Shown: in pieces, positions 34,473 through 46,445 of the stretch
Layout: each line of letters opens with the position of its first letter
How positions within the stretch are numbered: the stretch's first letter is position 1
Source of the DNA: Enoplolaimus lenunculus
Taxonomy: Eukaryota; Nematoda; Enoplea; Enoplida; Thoracostomopsidae
NCBI GenBank assembly: GCA_030248215.1
Contig: JASANG010000539.1
Coordinates: 248,001 to 312,000, forward strand
Direction of reading: 5' to 3'
DNA length: 64,000 nucleotides
Program-made: the position numbers and the translations under genes
Notes under the pieces: model-generated
What the model was told of the DNA's origin: nothing
Database searches by the model: none
The model's input: only the letters and a program-made list of their open reading frames with translations

Positions 34473-36364
34473 TTATGATGGTGTTATTTCTTTGTTACAT
34501 AAGGGATCTGGAGCACGCGACTTGAGGGAAAATTGGAGACCGTTAACTATGCTAAATTTGGATTATAAAATTTTTGCTAAAATACTTTCACGTAGAATTG
34601 AAAAAGTCATGACTACGTTAGTTCACCCAGACCAGACATGTGCGATACCTGGCCGAACTATTTTTAACAGTATAATGCATGTTAAATGTGTTATTGATTG
34701 TTCGAATGAGTATTATGAACAAGTAATGATTGTTTCATTAGATCATCAAGCAGCCTTTGATATGGTTGAGTGGCCCTTTATTTTTAAAGTTTTAGAAAAA
34801 ATGAATTTTGGGCCTAACTTTTTGGGGTTTTTAAGTTGTATTTATAAAGTTGGTTATGCAAGGTCTGTGTTTAATGTCAATGGTTTTCTGTCCCAACCAA
34901 TAATGTTGAGCAGGGGCATTAGACAAGGATGTCCGTTGTCCCCGTACATCTATGTCATAACCGCTGAAGTAATGGCTAATTTTATCAGACATACAGATCT
35001 CCTAAGAGGTTTTTATTACATGGTACTAATACGAAAATAACAAGGTACGTCGATGACACAAGTTTGTTTGTTACTTCATGGAATGAAATGGATACAATTA
35101 TAGAGTTGTTTGTTCAGTATAAACTCGCCTCAAGTAGTAGGTTAAATACTGCAAAAACAAAAATTTTATTGCTGGGTCCGTCAGAACGAAATGTGCCAAT
35201 TAAATATAAAAATTATGTGGTTAATCGTTTAAAACTTTATGGGCTTTGGATTGACAACGAGGGATTTGATCTTTCAGCAAACTGGACGAAATGTGAGGAA
35301 AAATTGCAGGCTATTTCTAGAATGATTCCCCCTTATGGTATTTCGTTTTTCGGCAGAATTCATTTTCTTTCTTTGTATTATTTATGCATGCTCAACTATA
35401 TGACAAGGCTAATTACTCCACCTGCTAGTCTTATAGCACAGGCTTATCGAAAAGTCACTGCCTTTGTTTGGTTTCCTTCTCAGGCCCGCGAAATCAAAAG
35501 AGAAATATTATTTTTACCCCCAATGAGAGGTGGGATTGGTTTTCCAAAGTAAGTATACATTGCCTTGTGAATCGTTTAATTTTTTACATACATGTAATTA
35601 CGCATAAGGAGGCCCTAAGCTGGAGAAGAAGTTTCGACCATCATTACAAAAATGTTCAATCCTTAACCATTCGCCAGCTTGCACGCTGCAAAACTCCACA
35701 ATTTTATAAGGAAATTAGAACTGCGGTAATAAAATCAGGTTTTCAAAGACATGGCGCGGTTGCGTTAATTTTTGGGAAATTGTTTGATCTGGGAAAAATA
35801 ATGCCAAAAGAAATTTATATTTTATGGGTTACAGAAACCTTTGAGTTCAGGGGTTTCAGAAGAATATATTACGAAGTCTTGGATTTTTGCGAAAGCTAGT
35901 TTTGTAGAAGGTTCTGTCAGAAACTGTCATTTTACATTAAGACATCAAGGTTTTTTACAAATCATCGATTAGCCCGCTTCACTGAGGAACCAGAGTGTTG
36001 TGCCTGGTGCCGAAAGGCAGGAATAGAGATACTTGAAGATAACATTCACGTGTTTATATATTGCTCACGAGCTTACGACTTATATCACGACATGTCTCCT
36101 TTGTTGAAAACAATTGCAAAAATCAATCACATTAGTTTAAGTGATTTAATTCTGGGTAGGCGTCTCCCGCGTAAAAATGATCAAACCCAGTTCAATTTCA
36201 AAGTTCAAAATATGCAGTATGTAATCTGGCAATCGCGAATTGAAACACGATCAGGCCGTTTTATACCGGCCATAAATTTTATGAAGAAAAATATTTTTAG
36301 ATGCCTTTGTAGAATACGTTCTACAATGCGGTTAGAGACATTTTGGTTATCTTCAGTCATATAG
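34473..36364 (+). pseudogene. LINE ORF2, reverse transcriptase and C-terminal domain
   Basis: After the MITE the RT continues: VISLLHKG, ENWRPLTMLNLDYKIFAK, HPDQTCAIPGRTIF, SLDHQAAFDMVEW (motif A), LSRGIRQGCPLSPY (motif B), and YVDD at 35046-35057 (catalytic motif C) in another frame. The region after about 35550 changes frame again and includes WRRSFDHHYK, then CCAWCRKAG...H...C near 35990-36060, a Cys/His motif common at LINE ORF2 C-termini. A single in-frame stop lies at 35897. The product would not be made intact from this copy. Confidence 0.85.
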
Positions 36365-36738
36365 TTATACAAGACACAAACCCGTTAGGATTCCGATGTT
36401 TGCTGTGATTTTTTTCAAGTATGAAACACAAATTTTGAGTTGGTTTTGTGATTGTGCACAACAAAAACGTTATCGTGTTTTTCCTATTTGGTAATTCTTA
36501 TACCTTGCTTTATTAATGTTTGTGCCAGTTACCAGTAAATTTTCTTCTTCGTTGACCTCCGGCTCCGGCATTTTTCAAATCCGGTTGCACCCTGGCTTAG
36601 GAATACGCTTTTGCAACGCTTAGCTTATTAATACGGTAAAGCTATACTGTTACAGCCCTAAAAGTAACATTGGCCCCCGCTCTTATAGAGAATGTGTTTC
36701 AGGCTGCCTCAGTTATAAGTTGAACCCTGAATAATAAT

Positions 36739-37071
36739 CAGGGTACAACCGGAGGTCCGCCTACGGCAGAAAATCGGGCTCCGATACAATCTTTGCCGGA
36801 GGTGCCGACAATTTCAGTAGTAAATTCTTTCACAATTTTCAAAACTTATCTGTTTAGCGCGTTTCGTTTTAGTTTTGTCACACTTTTGAGGAAAGAATTT
36901 CCGAAATTTGCCAGAAAAGCGTAAAACCAGACAACTTAATAACATATTGCAGATATTGGCTAAAATTAACTAATTAACCATCATTTTTACTACCTAATTT
37001 CGCCTCACCTCCGGTTCCGGCAAGTTTCGCTGACCTCGGCTCCGGCATTTTTCACCTCCAGTTGCAACCTG
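36739..37071. mobile_element. hAT-like MITE (CAGGGTGCAACCGGAGG subfamily)
   Basis: The left end is CAGGGTACAACCGGAGG and the right end CACCTCCAGTTGCAACCTG. The flanks ATAATAAT and ATAACAAT match at seven of eight. It lies 140 bp beyond the LINE-split copy and gives its unsplit layout. Confidence 0.85.
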
Positions 37072-37215
37072 ATAACAATCTGTTCAATTTATAATTTAAA
37101 TTTCTGGGCGATGTTGAAAATAAAAATTGCTTAGCGAAACAACTTAAAGAACAGAAACATTGAATTCCTGTAACATTCGCAAGATCGATTTTCTGCCGAA
37201 GCCTGGCCTCTGGTT

Positions 37216-37484
37216 TAACCCTTTCTCACATGAATATTTTCTATTCCCCCTGAGACCTACTTTTATGCTAGGATTCGAACTCCAGTGACTGGAGTGGGAG
37301 GCGTATACCATGACCACTCAGCTATAGGAGCATGACGCTCGCGCCCGAGGGGGCTCTCACGTCTTGTGGTGATTTAATACTATGTATACGTGTTGCAATT
37401 GTTAAACACGGTGCGATATATATTATTTAACGTATATACACTGCGCTGAGTTGCCTATAGGCAACTCAATAGGAGAAGGGGTTA
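37216..37484 (-). mobile_element. tRNA-like repeat with terminal inverted repeats, copy 2
   Basis: Same length (269 bp) and order as 9886-10154, about 96% identical by eye. The minus strand carries box A-like TAGCTGAGTGGTCATGG and box B-like GGAGTTCGAATCC. The ends are TAACCCTTTCTCACAT and ATAGGAGAAGGGGTTA. It abuts a decayed CCGG-family MITE end (about 37186-37215). Confidence 0.78.
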
Positions 37485-37797
37485 ATGTTGCAAAACTCTG
37501 GTATTCAGGAGCTCCACATCTGGTAGAATTTTTGCAACAGGTTTCGGCAGTGAAACTTATAGTTTTACAAAACTTGAGTCGTTCGGTGTGTTTGGCTATA
37601 AGCTTTGGCACAATTTTGAGAACAAATTGTCAGGAACTCTTAAAAATAAATCCAAGGTTTTGGTGCTTTACGGATATTTGCTAAAACTAACAAATAAAAC
37701 GCTGTTTAAACTACAATTTTGCGTCACCTCTGGCCCCATGGCAATTTTGTTGACCTTCGGCTCCGGTATTTTTCACTTCCGGTTAAACCCTGTGGTC
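37485..37797. mobile_element. Decayed CAGGGTGCAACCGGAGG-subfamily MITE
   Basis: The right part matches the subfamily (TTGACCTTCGGCTCCGG, then CACTTCCGGTTAAACCCTG). The left end is missing or was displaced by the tRNA-like repeat. Confidence 0.5.
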
Positions 37798-38165
37798 AGC
37801 ACATAAAAAAATTTTTGATAATCATTTCATTGTTTATTGCTAAATTAGCGCATCGTTCAAATGCCTAAGCTCTAACTACATGCATGAATACGATATTGAA
37901 AATTGACGATTACTTCATATTTGGTAATCTAATGGTATTTGGAAATGCTCATAGTGATACAAGCTAGTTTTTACTAACATCAAAATAACATGCCACAATA
38001 AACATACGTTCTGAATCTAAAGACAGGAGTACCCACATAATGGGCTTTGCGTATGTAGAAACAAAAACCTTTATGTTTGCAGTTCAGAATGTTTTGTCAA
38101 AACCGATTAGTGGTTGAGCTTCAAATACATTCCTTCAGTGCACACTTACGTAAACCCATAAACAT

Positions 38166-38510
38166 CAGGGTGCAACCGGAGGTGAAAAATACCCAAGCCG
38201 GAGGTCAACGAAACTTGCAGGAGCCGGAGGTGAGGCGAAATTAGGTAGGAACAATGATGGTTAATTAGTTAATTTTAATCAAATATCTTCAATATGTCGC
38301 TGTTTGGTTTTACGCTAATTTTCTGCGAAATTTCAGAAAATGTTTCTTGAAAATTGTGGCCAAAGTAAAACAAAACACGCTAAACAGATAAATTTTGCAA
38401 AATTATTCAAAATTTTACTACTAAAATTGACGAAACCTCCGACAAAAATTCTACCGGAGCCGGACCCGATTTTCTGCAGGAGCAGGAGGCAGACCTCCGG
38501 GTGTACCCTG
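38166..38510. mobile_element. hAT-like MITE (CAGGGTGCAACCGGAGG subfamily), inverted
   Basis: The ends are CAGGGTGCAACCGGAGGTG and GACCTCCGGGTGTACCCTG. The flanks ATAAACAT and ATAAATAT match at seven of eight. Compared with 36739-37071 it lies in the opposite orientation. It ends 53 bp from the CYC1 polyadenylation signal. Confidence 0.87.
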
Positions 38511-38562
38511 ATAAATATATGTACTTCTATGGACAAACTCATAATGACTCCAATTAAAATCA

Positions 38563-38568
38563 TTTATT
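38563..38568 (-). promoter_or_regulatory. CYC1 polyadenylation signal
   Basis: AATAAA on the minus strand, 178 bases beyond the CYC1 stop codon. Confidence 0.55.
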
Positions 38569-38746
38569 ATAACTTTTAAGTACTAATATTGCAAACCGGC
38601 TATTGGCCAATTTTGTGTCGAACACAAGCCACATAGCTTTAAGAACAATAATATTAACCAGACAAGACTTATGTGTCATTCGCTAAACCGCTAAACACAC
38701 GTAGAATCGAAAAAATTCAGCTATATTTAAAAAGCTATAATATTAT

Positions 38747-41700
38747 TCAAGGTATTCTAGGAGCATTGTTCGCCTGATGAGGTGACAGATATCTCGCAGT
38801 TAGTGACTGAACTGGTCGTCCTCTGTAGGGCAGTGTGTGCCAGTACGTTTTCATAGTTTTGTGCACAGTCCATACGTGTCGATAAACGAAATAATAGCTA
38901 CCGATGAAAAATGGCGCTGTTAACCAGAACTAAAACATTCGCAAATTCAAGTACAATACGTTTCAGCACTTTTTGAGTGAACAGTTAGTCCTAGAACTAC
39001 AAGAATAAGCAGGCTAAAACTGTTGAACATCGCAACCATTTCACCTTCAATATCGATTTTAGAAACGGTAAATTGCTTCAAGTTGCTAAGCATTCAACGT
39101 TTGTGGGTATTATAACAATTTTTAATGTACTTACTTTCAAACGCATCAACTTCCACTGATCCATGTAAGGCTCGGTCGTCCATTTCAAAAATGTTGTTAC
39201 ATCTTTTGCCTGTTGACTCGCGGTAGCTGGTGTACCTGTGGAAACCAATGGGTCCAATTAGGCGTGCAGTTTTAATAGTGCAAAGTAAAATAATTTTGCA
39301 ACTCTATTGAATGCGATATATCTACGAATCTTCTCTCAATTTGTTGATGCAAGTGGCAACACACGAATACCAACAAAAAGTCAATTTAGAAAAACTACTT
39401 GTATAACAAGGATTAACTTTTTCTCACAATACTACATATTGGAAAAACCCGCGAAGAATACTGTAAGAAGAATAGGTTTTCGTTTTACCCAGTCATTGTT
39501 GTACATGTTCGACGCGTTATATATAGTTCGAATATAACGAGTGTAACATACCATCATCATAATCAATTCCTTCATCGAATAATTGTTGCGCCATCGATAA
39601 AACTCCACCCAGAAAATATGGATTATATGCTTGACCTTCGCCAACTTCAACACCTCCCGGTGCTTCTTCATAGCCAGTGAGCAGTGAAAAAATGTAATTC
39701 TTAAACAGTAAGTGTATATCAGGGATCGACCGGATATTTATTTTCCCGGACGCCGGAACCGGATAGTAAATTTTGTACCGAAACCGGATGTTGTCCGGAT
39801 ATATGATTTGTGCACTGTTGGAAGCATTTGAGTTGTGCGAAAATATTTATTTATGGATTTAAAATGAATTTTTGGCTTGGATTCGGTATCTGGTTCGTTA
39901 GCCTGAAACCGAATATTCAATATCAGGGTGCGATCGAATATCCGTTCCGGCAAAAAAAACATCCGGCTCCGGTATTTTAACTTGCCGGATGTTTTAAAAC
40001 TTCAAAAAACTAAAACCATTATTTGTATAATATGCCAACTACAATGGAACTGACTGACATACTTTTACATATTTTTCTTTCATGACATGTAATATAAATG
40101 TTTACATGCGTCCGTGTACGTTCACAATCTTTATTGAATTACAATAACGCTCGAAAAACATAAAGATGACTAGTGTTATTTTAGCTGCGTAACAGTATAT
40201 ATCTCAGCATATTCGTACTCCTATTCCTAAACTTATGATATACTTTGGCGTAAAAAGTCTAAAACTAAGCCTAAGCCTAAGCAAAAATAATATCCTTGAT
40301 TCTAGACACCTTTATTTTATTGTACTTGGGGAGAACTGGATGCCCTTAAAACTAACATGAGCCAAACAAATGCTGCAACTGAACGCAACACGACAAAAGC
40401 ATAGAAAAGTGGAATAGGGTCGTTGTTAAACTGCTAAAAATGCATCGGTGTGAGGTGTTAAGCTTTGTCACGTAAACACTTTGGATACCTTAAGCCACGA
40501 AAGGAAGAATATTTATCTACGTTAACGCCGTCCACAGATAACTTCGCAAAAACCATCTGATAACTCACGCGGAATGAAATCTAAGTGCTTTCAAGATATT
40601 CCAACTAAAATGGACAGTTATTTTGCGGTGCTCGAGCATCTGACCTACGGAAAGCCGGATGCTCTTATAAGGAACATGGGTCAAACGAATATTGCAATTG
40701 AACGCAATGCTACAAAAGGGTCGTTGTTAAAGTGTTAAAAAAAGCATCGGTGAAATGTTAAACTTTGTCACGTAAATACTTTGGATACAATAAGCCACAG
40801 AAGGAAGAATTGTTAGCTACGTTCTGATATTTGAATGCCATTTAGTATTAGATTTGAATTATCCGGCTCTGACCAGATATTAGATTATCCGGCTCCGACA
40901 CTTTTTATAATCCGGTCTCAGTTATTTAAAATTGGTACTTTTCCTTTCCTAAGTAGTAAAAACTAACGATAAACCGGATATTTATGTCCAACAAAAAATC
41001 GACATCCTGCTCCGGTATTCTGCATTGTCGGATATTTATTGCTGAAAATTATAACAACTCTTATTATACTGTTATTTATGATTAAAATCAAAATATTGGG
41101 CTTCAAATGTTATTCGAAATAATGGGTTTGCATTGTACAGTTCTAAAGGCAGCCCAGTTTTGCACAATATGTTTGAAAAAATGTTACTCACACTTGACCA
41201 CGCTTTTGGGTGGCACTAACCCCCCTGGCACCACATAAAGACAACAGAAAAATATTATTTCGCGCATAAAAGTATGAACAAACAATTTTTAGGAACATAC
41301 CTCACCACCTTGTTCAGCGCGAGCATTGCAGATAAGAGACAAATCCGGTGGCGCTGCTCCGTTGTTAGCCGCTTTCGCTGCAGCAGTGTTCGGGTATGGT
41401 TTAGGTAAATAATCCGTGATACGCCCTGGACGCTCGTACATTTTACCCTCTTCGTCAGGACCATCCTGCACCATAATCTTAAAAACATTAAACACGATTA
41501 AACATATAATAAAAACAATTAGACTGTCTATGAATTCAGCGAGAAAACGAGCTTTTTACACCATCGGATTGACCTGCACATTAAGCAATTTAGTAGCTCA
41601 AAACGACAAGCAGGTCAGTCGGAAGTTGGCAAGATTTAAGTCGATTGAACAATAAATTATAAAAACAATTGGATTAGAATACAATAAAGTCATATATAAA

Positions 41701-44700
41701 AATCCGCTGTACCTCTGCAGCCTCCGCTTTTGCTTCGTCTAAAGTCATGATGCGATCGACAAATTGCAAATAATTAACATGATCCAACGAATGGCATGCT
41801 GCACACACTTGTTTGTACACTTGATATCCACGTCGTACACTGCCAATTACAAAAATGTCGGCAGAAATACAATAAAACAGAAATTGAATAAATACAAAAA
41901 TTAACATTACAATTATATACATATTATATTGATTCACTTTATGTTTTTAAATAGTACATCGTACATCGCAGTTATTTCATTACTCTTAAACATGCATTGT
42001 AAACATTCAATAATTAATTTTAAGATCTTTAATAGCAGAAAGTTGCTACGTTTAAAAAGCATACATCAGGGATTGACCTGTCATCCGGATTTGATTTAAT
42101 ATACGGTAAAAACTGACATCGGTATCTGGTTCCAATATATACAGCATAAACCTACCAGATACCGGACATATGCGGTTGTGGCTACAAATATCATAAAACT
42201 GTTGTTTTTACATGTTGAAATACTTAGTATTTTGCTGCGGCTGTATTTCCGGGGAAGTCAAGGAGTAACACGGATGTGAGCGAATCCAAAAAAATGACAC
42301 AGAAGGATACTTAATTCAAATCTAATACTATATGATGGCATTCAAACATCAGAACGGAGATAACAATTTATCCTTAAATGGTCTAAGGAACCCAAACTCC
42401 AAAATCTCATGACAATGCATTTTTAACACTTTAACAGGGACCCTATTCCATTATTTTATGTTTTTGTGACATTGCGTTCAGCTGCCGAATGGTTTCAATT
42501 TTTTTAAGTTTAGAAAAGCATCCGGCAAGTTAAAATACGGGAGTAGGACGTCGATTTTTGCCGGAATCGGATGTACCATTTTTACCGGAGCCGGATATCC
42601 GGTCGCACCCTGATATATACTTAAATACTTTGACATGTTCCTGTACGAAACGTTTTAAACTCAGCTAATCACTTTGCAACTTACGAATTGATATCGGACG
42701 CTTTAAAAAATCCACTGAACGACCAATCATATTTCGGAGGTTCCAAATTCAAATCACTTGCACTCACGGACAATTTGTCTTTGAGTATCCAAAAACCCAA
42801 GCCAGACACAGCACCAGCCATGCCTACAGCGGCCAACACCTGACAATAATATATTGCAGCAATACAAATACCTACATAACGATAAACTATCTCTTTACGT
42901 TTAATCCGCTAGCTGATAGTTTCCCTGTAAGCAGGGTGCGGTCAAATATTAACCAGATATAGCATTCAAATTTGTGCACTGGTTGAAATTCATGAAGTAG
43001 TACATATATACGTATTTTTATTGTATTAGAATTAATTGTTAGCTTGAATATTTCATTTATACTGCACCGTATATACACTTGAACGTTTTCACCCGTTCAG
43101 ATGTAATCGCAGCAGGATGTTAAAAGAAGATCACCTATAAAAACAATTTTGAAATTCGGAAAGCCACTGTAAATATCAGGTAGGTTTATACATGATACGT
43201 ATATCGGTTTTTGCAAAAACCGCGTCCGGATATCCGGACGCACCCTTGTTGCGAATCATAGAATAAAATTTTTCCCATACAGGCTTCGTTTACAACAATA
43301 AAATAGTACGTATGGGATAAAAGAGGTAAACCGCTTACATTATATCTTTATTATGCGAAAAAAATACTATTTGAATCACCATTTCCGCAATAGAAATAGA
43401 GAGATAATATGAACAAATAAACCACACGAGCCTTATAAACTTAGATAAATCAACTTTATCTAATACACGTCTAAATTTGACACTACGGGACGCAGTAATC
43501 AAACGTTCGGTACTTATTTTTGCTGGAAGGTTATTGCAAAATGGTACGAATCGGTTAGCAAAAGGTCAGGTTTAAGTCTTCGCAACGTCTCAAGGGAATC
43601 TAGATGCAGCAGGGAAAGGCTGCCTGGATAGCAAACCATTGGAAATGATAATCTACAAAAGAAACAGCGATAGAAATATCGCTGAACTTTTTCAACATTT
43701 TTATGTCTTTAAGAAGGTACGGTGACCAAACAGGAGAAAACTAGTCGAGTATGTATTTAAATAACATAACTGCAGTAAGCTTTCAAAAATAACTTATGAT
43801 TCGTATTTCTAAAAACCCGGAATCAGAGCACAATGGTGCGAAAATTTTAGGTCTCGAGCAAAGAAAACCCCTAGATTACAGAAATAATTCCCAGAAGACA
43901 AAGAAACAGTTCCAAATATGTATATATGTGAAACCCATATTTTCAATCCCAACATGCATAATAGAGCACTTATGATATACTACATTTAACTGAAATTTAC
44001 AAGCATAAGCAAATAGGGCGTTCACCGCTTCCTGTAATTTTCGACGGGCTGATAATGGTCCAAGAACTGAACTTTGTGGAACACCTGAACAAACATTTTT
44101 ATATGTTGTTGAAAATTTGATATTACATAAAATTATAGCACTACTATAATTTTAAATGTGCAGCTTTTGCTGCTTTAATGAAATATTGCTTCCTTGATTC
44201 GAATTAAAACTCACTTTTGATCCTGAAGATGTTTTCGGCAATTTGAAACTTAAGCTTCGTGCCTGAAATTAAAACACATTCCGTGTCCAAGATAATCACA
44301 TCAAAAATTGTTCAATATATACCTACTATATTCAGTTCCATATTTTATTAAACCTTATACATAATTATTTTGCGTTATGGGCTCGTTCGAAAGCTTAACG
44401 CCTGAGAAATCAGATTACCGAACGTAGAATATTGTTTTGCAATTAGATAAAAGTTATTGGTTAAAAAATCAAATATTGATCCCTCCCGGAATTTTTGATG
44501 TGTACAAATTTTACAACTAATGGTAGGTTTTCTAGCAATGTCGTTTTTTGTGGGCGTATACATTGACATAGGCTTCCAAACTAGAGCCTAAATACAGATT
44601 CTTTTATTCACCCGTTGTTGGCTCATCTCAAAATAGACTTTGTTCAAGATACAAAATAATAGTGAAAGTGCACTAGCTATTGCATTAACAATCGGCAGTT

Positions 44701-46445
44701 TGAGGGTATAGAATCAACGCATATCTCGTGCTGTAATTCGAAATGTGTTGCTGGTTGCAACAAGCAACAGAAACAAAACCTTAGACTGGCTGTCTAACGT
44801 TCGAAAACTGCGAAACGGATTGGTTTCGTACTAAAAAATACTACATAATCAAATATCCGGGGTGATCAAAAACTCCACATTTTGACTACTGTTTTTACGA
44901 TGGCGTGATCAAATACATGTTTAATAACCCGTATATTTTTAACTCTGTATGATATACATATTCAGCGCTTTAAAACTATGGGTAGCATGTCAATATAGCT
45001 ACACCAGTTATTGAAATGACTGAGTAAAAAGTGGTGCAGTAAATAGCTAATCGAGGGCACCTGCACAAAGGCTTGTTTTTGATCAATTAAAATTGGCAAC
45101 ACACACTTATTGTTGCTTGCATGACATAGAGCACACTATTCCCCAAATTTATGGTATTGCTCGTCGTTATTTTTTCAAAAAAATGACATTTGGCAAAAAA
45201 ATAGAAAAGGGCCAGCACTGAAACTATATAAAATAGAGACATGACAACTGATTAGCACATATTTGCTATGTTCGGGGAGTAAAAGAAGACCAAGATCGCC
45301 TCATTTGGTCCAACCATTAAGGAGTTATTACCAAAAATGTCAAAAAATTCCGGGCGATTAAAATGTCGTGTTTCGTGCGCATCTTCTCTTACATAGTTCA
45401 CAATTCCCGGGTTTTATAGTCATACATTTTCCGTGCTGCACTACAAACCTATCAGACATAACGATTCCCAACTTACGACTAAACAAGCATGATGCTGTGT
45501 GGCTTGCAACATTTGTCGACACTGGCCAACAGAATGGGCCATTTCAGATTAGCAGAAATCAAAATAACACTCTGTACAAAATTTTACAATTACTACGTAC
45601 CTTAAAAGAATGAATATTAAACAAAGCAACGAATTAAAAAAAGTGTAAAGTAGTGAACTAATCTGGAGAAAAGATCTGATATATCGAGTGTGCAGCGCAT
45701 ACGCGTTGTAGGATGCGTAATACATAAATTTTACTGGTTTTGATTTTTGATGCACATTTACTAAGTACATAATTTCGTTTCTTGATAAATAGACATAATA
45801 GCTATGTAGTTAACACGCAGGATGACCCACACCTTGTTTGTTGTACCACAATGGTTCTGAACTTTAATATTTTTACAAGCGGTAAAGTTTTACATGTTTT
45901 ATGTTAGAAATTAAATGACTGCAGACACTTAGCTTTTTAGTTAATCAATATTCTGCAGACTATCAATTGAAAGCTGTGAAGCAATATGTGGTTTGCAGAA
46001 ATACAACTGACATCGACCTACACCTCGGTGGGTCGGGGTGCGACGGATCCGGGTCCGCAATTCCGACCAAAAAGTCTACAAACCAGTCGAAAACCAGCAA
46101 TATTAAAATTTTAGTGGAGAACAAGCCATCGCTATCAGCTAGGCTATTTCGATCATAAAAAAACGACTTTTCTGAACAAAAATCTGCAAAAGCACGTCGA
46201 TTTTTCTTTGTATTTCTTCCACTATTCTAGGAGCTATAGTTTTGTTCGACTGAGATTTCCATTTCCTACACTGTTCTAGTGCTCTTGGTTGCACAGACAC
46301 ATACTTTTTTAAACCTTGATCCATTTGTATAAAAATTGACTTTTGGCATTCCAGATTTCTTAGTTTTGAGGGGCACTGTCGGTAAACCAGCCTCGCGTAG
46401 AACCTTAACGCCAGCTTTTCTGTAAAGTTTAAATTGCGAAAACAT
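38747..46445 (-). CDS. CYC1: Cytochrome c1, heme subunit of complex III, 8 exons
   Basis: Minus-strand exons: 46445-46305, 44262-44215, 42839-42685, 41839-41713, 41477-41301, 39699-39552, 39235-39135, 38929-38747. Phases agree and give about 359 residues. Exon 1 ([12 protein letters not shown]...) is basic and amphipathic, and with exon 2 gives a presequence of about 90 residues before [12 protein letters not shown]; the human presequence is 84. Diagnostic parts: [18 protein letters not shown] with the CXXCH heme site, [57 protein letters not shown] with the axial methionine, [16 protein letters not shown] and the C-terminal membrane anchor. The protein passes electrons from the Rieske protein to cytochrome c in the inner mitochondrial membrane. 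The tail after the anchor is about 25 residues longer than usual and unlike the conserved RKLxYRPPK end. A five-codon alternative first exon at 44341-44327 (MELNI) is possible but less convincing. Introns hold transposon debris. Confidence 0.9.
39924..41045. mobile_element. Compound hAT-like repeat in CYC1 intron 5
   Basis: It begins CAGGGTGCGATCGAATATCCG and aligns with the repeat at 28702-29310 as far as about 40523. It then contains a fragment of the HEATR6 last exon (40526-40643), followed by a second partial copy of the same repeat (about 40660-40860) and more CCGGATAT motifs. The right terminus is unclear. Confidence 0.65.
40526..40643 (+). pseudogene. Captured fragment of the last HEATR6 coding exon
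   Basis: Bases 40535-40643 match HEATR6 exon bases 29504-29612 with about 6 differences in 109 by eye and no gaps; three of the changes are silent. The nine bases just before (40526-40534, CGCCGTCCA) also equal exon bases 29404-29412, so the capture may include an internal deletion of about 91 bp. It lies antisense to CYC1, inside an intron, and has no start or splice context. Confidence 0.85.
42067..42612. mobile_element. hAT-like repeat (CAGGGTGCGNCCGGATAT family)
   Basis: The left end is CAGGGATTGACCTGTCATCC and the right end CCGGATATCCGGTCGCACCCTG, trimmed here to its last bases GGTCGCACCCTG. The interior shares phrases with 28702-29310 in inverted order. It lies in CYC1 intron 3. No target duplication is evident. 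Confidence 0.6.
42932..43247. mobile_element. hAT-like repeat (CAGGGTGCGNCCGGATAT family), short copy
   Basis: It begins CAGGGTGCGGTCAAATATT and ends ATCCGGACGCACCCTT. It lies in CYC1 intron 2. No clear target duplication. Confidence 0.6.
43430..44105 (-). mobile_element. Decayed CR1/Jockey-like LINE 3' fragment
   Basis: Minus-strand reading, in several frames: [12 protein letters not shown] (RT motif B-like), [14 protein letters not shown], then [14 protein letters not shown], and finally a [18 protein letters not shown] segment. This is the standard order of the last third of CR1-type ORF2. Stops and frame changes are frequent, so it is an old remnant. It lies in CYC1 intron 2. Confidence 0.75.

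Larger units (their letters stand above)
30683..36540 (+). mobile_element. Near full-length Tx1/L1-like LINE with a NADAR domain
   Basis: The element is about 5.86 kb including a 527-bp nested MITE. Order: ORF1 with a CCHC knuckle (30707-31695), NADAR segment (31696-32336), ORF2 with APE-type endonuclease (32399-33945), reverse transcriptase (34473 to about 35550) and a C-terminal cysteine/histidine motif (about 35990-36060), ending at 36364, then about 175 bp of 3' sequence. The RT wording (PGRDGIPIEFY, NWRPLTMLN, DQAAF-like, SRGIRQGCPLSPY) fits the Tx1/L1 group. This copy is inactive: the nested MITE, frame changes near 31370, 32055, 35030 and 35550, and in-frame stops at 31693 and 35897. 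No clear target duplication was found around the LINE itself. Confidence 0.88.
30408..36594. mobile_element. hAT-like MITE split by a LINE insertion
   Basis: The left part (30408-30682) starts CAGAGTACAACCGGAGG and the right part (36541-36594) ends ATCCGGTTGCACCCTG. The 8 bases before the left end (30400-30407, GCTTAGGA) are exactly repeated after the right end (36595-36602). Unsplit relatives at 36739-37071 and 38166-38510 show the continuous order of the two parts. The LINE therefore landed inside this MITE after the MITE had inserted. Confidence 0.88.

Noticed and set aside
44327-44341. Five-codon first exon (MELNI) of CYC1
   Set aside because: Phase-compatible, but it gives a short, acidic-start presequence; the 46305-46445 exon fits the expected length and charge better.
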